Positions 61,000-64,000 of a stretch of DNA of 64,000 nucleotides are shown here, in pieces. Numbering within the stretch: the first letter of the stretch is position 1; every line of letters starts with the position of its first letter. Position numbers and translations under genes: made by a program. The DNA is from Pocillopora verrucosa (Eukaryota; Cnidaria; Anthozoa; Scleractinia; Pocilloporidae), in assembly GCF_036669915.1 (NCBI RefSeq), contig NC_089312.1, positions 14,861,890 to 14,925,889 on the forward strand, in the 5' to 3' direction. Below the pieces are notes generated by a model. The model saw nothing but the letters and a program-made list of their open reading frames with translations. It had not been told where the DNA came from and ran no database searches.

Positions 61000-61744
61000 C
61001 AAACAAACTCCGGCGAACTCTCGACCTTGGCGATACTCTCGGTATGTTGCACACATTTGACTACGAGAAATTGCATTGGTCTACACGACCACCCTCAAGA
61101 AAATCATGGTGAAAGTGTTCCAGAACACTTTCAAGGATCTCAGTGTGTGACAGACTGAACATTGGAAGCTCGAAAACGAGAAAACAAAGGTATGAGTTCC
61201 AGAGAGGAAGCTTTGATAACTGATGACACTCTTTCTTTCCAAGTGCACTAAGCGCAGTCCTTCCTTTCTGGCGAAGTCGGTCCCACGATTCGTAAAAAAA
61301 AAAAGAGATGAAAAAAAGAACATCAACGCTAACGCACCGCGCGGAACTCTGGGAGTGAGACGCATGAAAAGTAGCCTCCTCACAGAGTACCGCGCTGCGC
61401 GCTCGCATCATTTTTTCCCTCTAATTTCATGTTTTGACTTGCGCAACGGACTTCGCCGAAAAGGAGGGACTGCTCGTAGTCTAAGCTCTTTGAAACAAGC
61501 GAGACAAACTAACCTCCAAAAACTAATAGGGCACACCATTTTTGTCAGAATTAAATAGTTCTAATTCTCCATCCAAAATGTTACGCGTTTCACAGCATCA
61601 AGAAAAAAAAAACCTAAGTTTCACTGCTCGTCAGAATTACACGACACACAAGAAAATAGAAAGTTTAAATGAGGTTCTTAACTCTCAAAGTTCTAAACAT
61701 AAAGAAAATCTAGGAATAGAAAAGTTGCTCATTTTGCAGTCTTT
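61000..61744. other. 3' flank of the zinc-finger gene
   Basis: Probably holds the 3' UTR of the minus-strand zinc-finger gene. A CpG-richer patch occurs at about 61320-61460 (ACCGCGCGG, GCGCTGCGCGCTCGC), open on both strands for about 110 codons, but neither product looks like a known protein. Confidence 0.4.
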
Positions 61745-64000
61745 TCAGTCAAAAAACTCGTGTGCATGTACAGTCTTTTTATGAACACGAAGAGAACTGG
61801 GTTGAGTAAAGGTCTTGTTACACAAATCACACACGAAAGGTCTCTCTCCTGTGTGTGTTCTGATGTGCGACTTCAATGCACCGCGGTCAGCAAAAGCCGA
61901 GGGGCATGCCGGACATGGGTACGGTTTCTCACCGGTGTGACATCTCACGTGACGCTTCAAACCGCTTGAGTGCGTGAACTTTTTGAAGCAGTGACTGCAG
62001 GAGTAAGGCCGCTGACCGGTGTGTATGCGGACGTGAACGTGAAGGCTGCTGTAGGAGCTAAAGTTTTTGTGACAGTGTTTACAAAGATATTTCTTTCTTT
62101 TAGTCTTTGGGGCAGACTCTTCAGATGTGTCTGGGGGCGTTCCTTTCTTGACCTCTGTCGCAGTGTCATTTTCTCTTACGCAATTATCATCTGTTTTTTG
62201 CGGAGAATTGTTCTCTTCTAGTGTTCCATTGATCTTTGGAACACTATCGAGTTCAAGCGATCGATCTGTACTCGGAAATCCTCCAACTTCTGAGAACTCG
62301 TTCGACCTTGTTTCGCTGCGCATTTCTGATTTAGTGTCGGATTGTTTCGGTGAGCTTTGCTCTCTTGATCCAACTCTACCACTTTGTTTAAAACTACACA
62401 AAATTCTCGCTGTATCATGCTCTTCTAAGTCTCTGTGAGGTGAAACACTCGGTTGATCGACAGGTTCGGTCTCCATCTTTGTTTCTATCTCGTTCAACGG
62501 AGATTTCGTCGTATCTCCTTTTTCGCTTGTCTCCATTTTCTCGGGTTTTTCATCGTTCAACTCCTCGTCACTTGCCCATCCATTCTGGTCTTTGTGCGTC
62601 TTCATGTGAGAGCGCAGATACCTCGTCTGAATGAATCCTTTGCCACATACTCCACACTTGTGCGGTCGGTCCTCAGTGTGCGTCATCTTGTGGTAGTAAT
62701 ACGAGCTGTAATAAGGAAAACACCGACCACACAGCTCGCATTTGTGAGGCTTAAAACCCGTATGGCTCCGAGTGTGGATTTCTAGTTTTCGGTGATGATC
62801 AAACGTTTTACTGCACAATGAGCAGCAGTAGCGACCTTCTTTGTCAACCACGGCGTGCGAGGAGATATGATGCTCGAGTTTCTTGCCATTACTAAACGAC
62901 TGGCCGCACACGAAGCAGAAATTTGTACCATCGTGTTCCTCACTTCTCTCACCATTGGGCTTATCATTGGATATGCTGCCTTGATGTTTCAGGTCGTTGC
63001 TTAGCTTGTCTTGCTGAAGGGAGGTTTCACGAGGTAACTTCTTCGTTAATTCTTCCGGAAGGGAATGGCGAAATTCCCCTCGGATATCCCTTCCGTTGGG
63101 GTCAACCAGTCGGGTTGTTTCCTCGGTTGAAGCAGTGTCTTGCACAGCTAAAGTTACATTCAGCTCACGCCGAATTACCGTCTCACCCTCGTGGGAGGTA
63201 AGCGGCACGCTGTTACGGGCGGTTAACTTAAGACGTTTTCTCTGTATCGCCAGCAGCTCGTCTCCTCCTTCGTGAGACATCAAGTGTTCCAGGAACTCTG
63301 AGCGACTGGAGAAATTCTTTTCGCAGCGGAGACACTGGAGCTCCTGGGATGAACCATGATAGCAGTCTAGATGAATCTTGAGCAGTTTCTTGTGGCCGAA
63401 GTAAATGCCACAGTGGTGGCACGAGAAGTCACGTGGATGTCTTCGCCTTGGTCGATACGCTTCATTAAGCTGGCGGGAGCGTCCTGGGGAAGTGACGGGA
63501 TGATCTGCATTTTCAGCTCTTGGAGGACTTTTCTTTGCAAGATTTGAAATTTTTGGTGTCTCTGACATCAACTGCTGGTGCTCCTGTGGTGTCAGTTGAG
63601 TTCCGAGTTCAGGCGCACTGGCCCTTCTTTTGAGAGACAGGGAATGAAGCAGCGCCTCTTTGGTAATGTTGTTGATGCTCTCGCGAGTTGGAAGCTCGCG
63701 ATGGTCTTGAGCGCCGTCTTGTAATGGGCCTAGAGGAGCTGTTCTTTCTTCCAGTTTGACTTTAGGCGTCAAGGCAGGGAAAGGTGTCCGGTGATATCCG
63801 AAGGCTGAATTAGCAGACACTGTACGTGTAACAGGCTGATGAGCTCTCCTGAATTTCACACCTGGATGCTGGAGGGCTGAATTAAGTGACGAGTGACGAG
63901 TGACGGGCGGATGACCCCGCCTTGCGCTTACGTCTGATTGTAGAAGGGCTGAATTAGCTGATGCTGTACGAGAAAGGGGCGGGTGAACTCTTCTCAAACT
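61745..64000 (-). CDS. C2H2 zinc-finger protein with ten fingers, 5' end outside the window
   Basis: Open from the window edge to TGA at 61747-61745, giving 751 visible residues. The first visible codons (AGT TTG AGA) contain no ATG, so the start lies beyond 64000. Counting from the TTG codon at 63997, the fingers are at about 193-214, 222-242, 361-381, 391-412, 420-440, 448-468, 639-659, 667-687, 695-715 and 723-744, in groups of two, four and four. The last four have near-canonical linkers (HTGQRPY, HTGEKPY, HTGERPF), so they are the likely DNA-binding array. Between groups the chain is Ser/Glu/Lys-rich and probably disordered. The visible N-terminus has three 24-residue repeats (RR-x-H-x-P-(L/V)-(S/T)-R...NSA), one per 72 bp. 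There is no KRAB, BTB or SCAN domain in view. Probably a nuclear transcription factor; orthology cannot be assigned from fingers of this common type. Confidence 0.9.
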   Translation of the reverse strand, partial: SLRRVHPPLSRTASANSALLQSDVSARRGHPPVTRHSSLNSALQHPGVKFRRAHQPVTRTVSANSAFGYHRTPFPALTPKVKLEERTAPLGPLQDGAQDHRELPTRESINNITKEALLHSLSLKRRASAPELGTQLTPQEHQQLMSETPKISNLAKKSPPRAENADHPVTSPGRSRQLNEAYRPRRRHPRDFSCHHCGIYFGHKKLLKIHLDCYHGSSQELQCLRCEKNFSSRSEFLEHLMSHEGGDELLAIQRKRLKLTARNSVPLTSHEGETVIRRELNVTLAVQDTASTEETTRLVDPNGRDIRGEFRHSLPEELTKKLPRETSLQQDKLSNDLKHQGSISNDKPNGERSEEHDGTNFCFVCGQSFSNGKKLEHHISSHAVVDKEGRYCCSLCSKTFDHHRKLEIHTRSHTGFKPHKCELCGRCFPYYSSYYYHKMTHTEDRPHKCGVCGKGFIQTRYLRSHMKTHKDQNGWASDEELNDEKPEKMETSEKGDTTKSPLNEIETKMETEPVDQPSVSPHRDLEEHDTARILCSFKQSGRVGSREQSSPKQSDTKSEMRSETRSNEFSEVGGFPSTDRSLELDSVPKINGTLEENNSPQKTDDNCVRENDTATEVKKGTPPDTSEESAPKTKRKKYLCKHCHKNFSSYSSLHVHVRIHTGQRPYSCSHCFKKFTHSSGLKRHVRCHTGEKPYPCPACPSAFADRGALKSHIRTHTGERPFVCDLCNKTFTQPSSLRVHKKTVHAHEFFD

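Noticed and set aside
61061..61558. Overlapping open frames on both strands beside the zinc-finger gene
   Set aside because: Openness on both strands reflects a local CpG-rich patch; the products contain homopolymer runs (Phe, Lys) and no known motif.
1..64000. CRISPR array, operons, prophage or integrated virus
   Set aside because: The DNA is animal nuclear sequence with introns; no regularly spaced direct repeats with unique spacers, and no viral or reverse-transcriptase reading frames were found.

Overview
The window is animal genomic DNA: AT-rich, with short exons bounded by GT/AG splice sites and introns full of small inverted-repeat elements. Several features point to a cnidarian, most likely a stony coral or a relative. 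These are an Ig/TIR receptor locus of the IL-1R-like type, fold-back repeats with the core CTCGGCTGCGCCTCG, and many short non-autonomous transposons. The taxon is my inference; no rRNA or mitochondrial marker is present.

Five gene loci can be supported. (1) 2490-10496 (+): a complete 13-exon beta-TrCP-type F-box/WD40 gene (504 codons; the exon lengths sum to a multiple of 3). (2) 12873-13943 (-): a single-exon gene for a 356-aa basic protein of unknown function, with a C-terminal domain resembling the RRM-like fold of gag/ZCCHC3-type proteins. (3) 14215-26347 (+): a complete 20-exon condensin kleisin gene, NCAPH (753 codons), arranged head-to-head with gene 2 across 271 bp that contain CCAAT, CACGTG and E2F-like motifs. 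(4) 28881-30383 (-): a single-exon type II membrane protein with a LicD/fukutin-related catalytic core, tail-to-tail with NCAPH. (5) 61745-64000 (-): the 3' part of a ten-finger C2H2 zinc-finger gene, open at the window edge.

The most unusual locus is 38616-45130 (-). A signal-peptide exon, three Ig exons, a MAM-like exon, a transmembrane exon and a TIR exon lie in order, with splice sites and phases that match. Each of the three Ig exons and the TIR exon carries an in-frame stop codon, and each Ig exon has a length that breaks the reading frame. It looks like an unprocessed, fairly young pseudogene of an Ig-MAM-TIR receptor.

The remainder (30.4-38.6 kb and 45.1-61.7 kb) holds no convincing gene. 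It contains fold-back elements, MITEs with identifiable ends (TTAA-flanked CCCTTTAA type, TA-flanked GCGCCC-rich type, CAGTTGAACC type), a tRNA-derived SINE-like unit, a roughly 305-bp tandem array, and two repeats that carry a hammerhead-ribozyme-like core as seen in Penelope-like elements.
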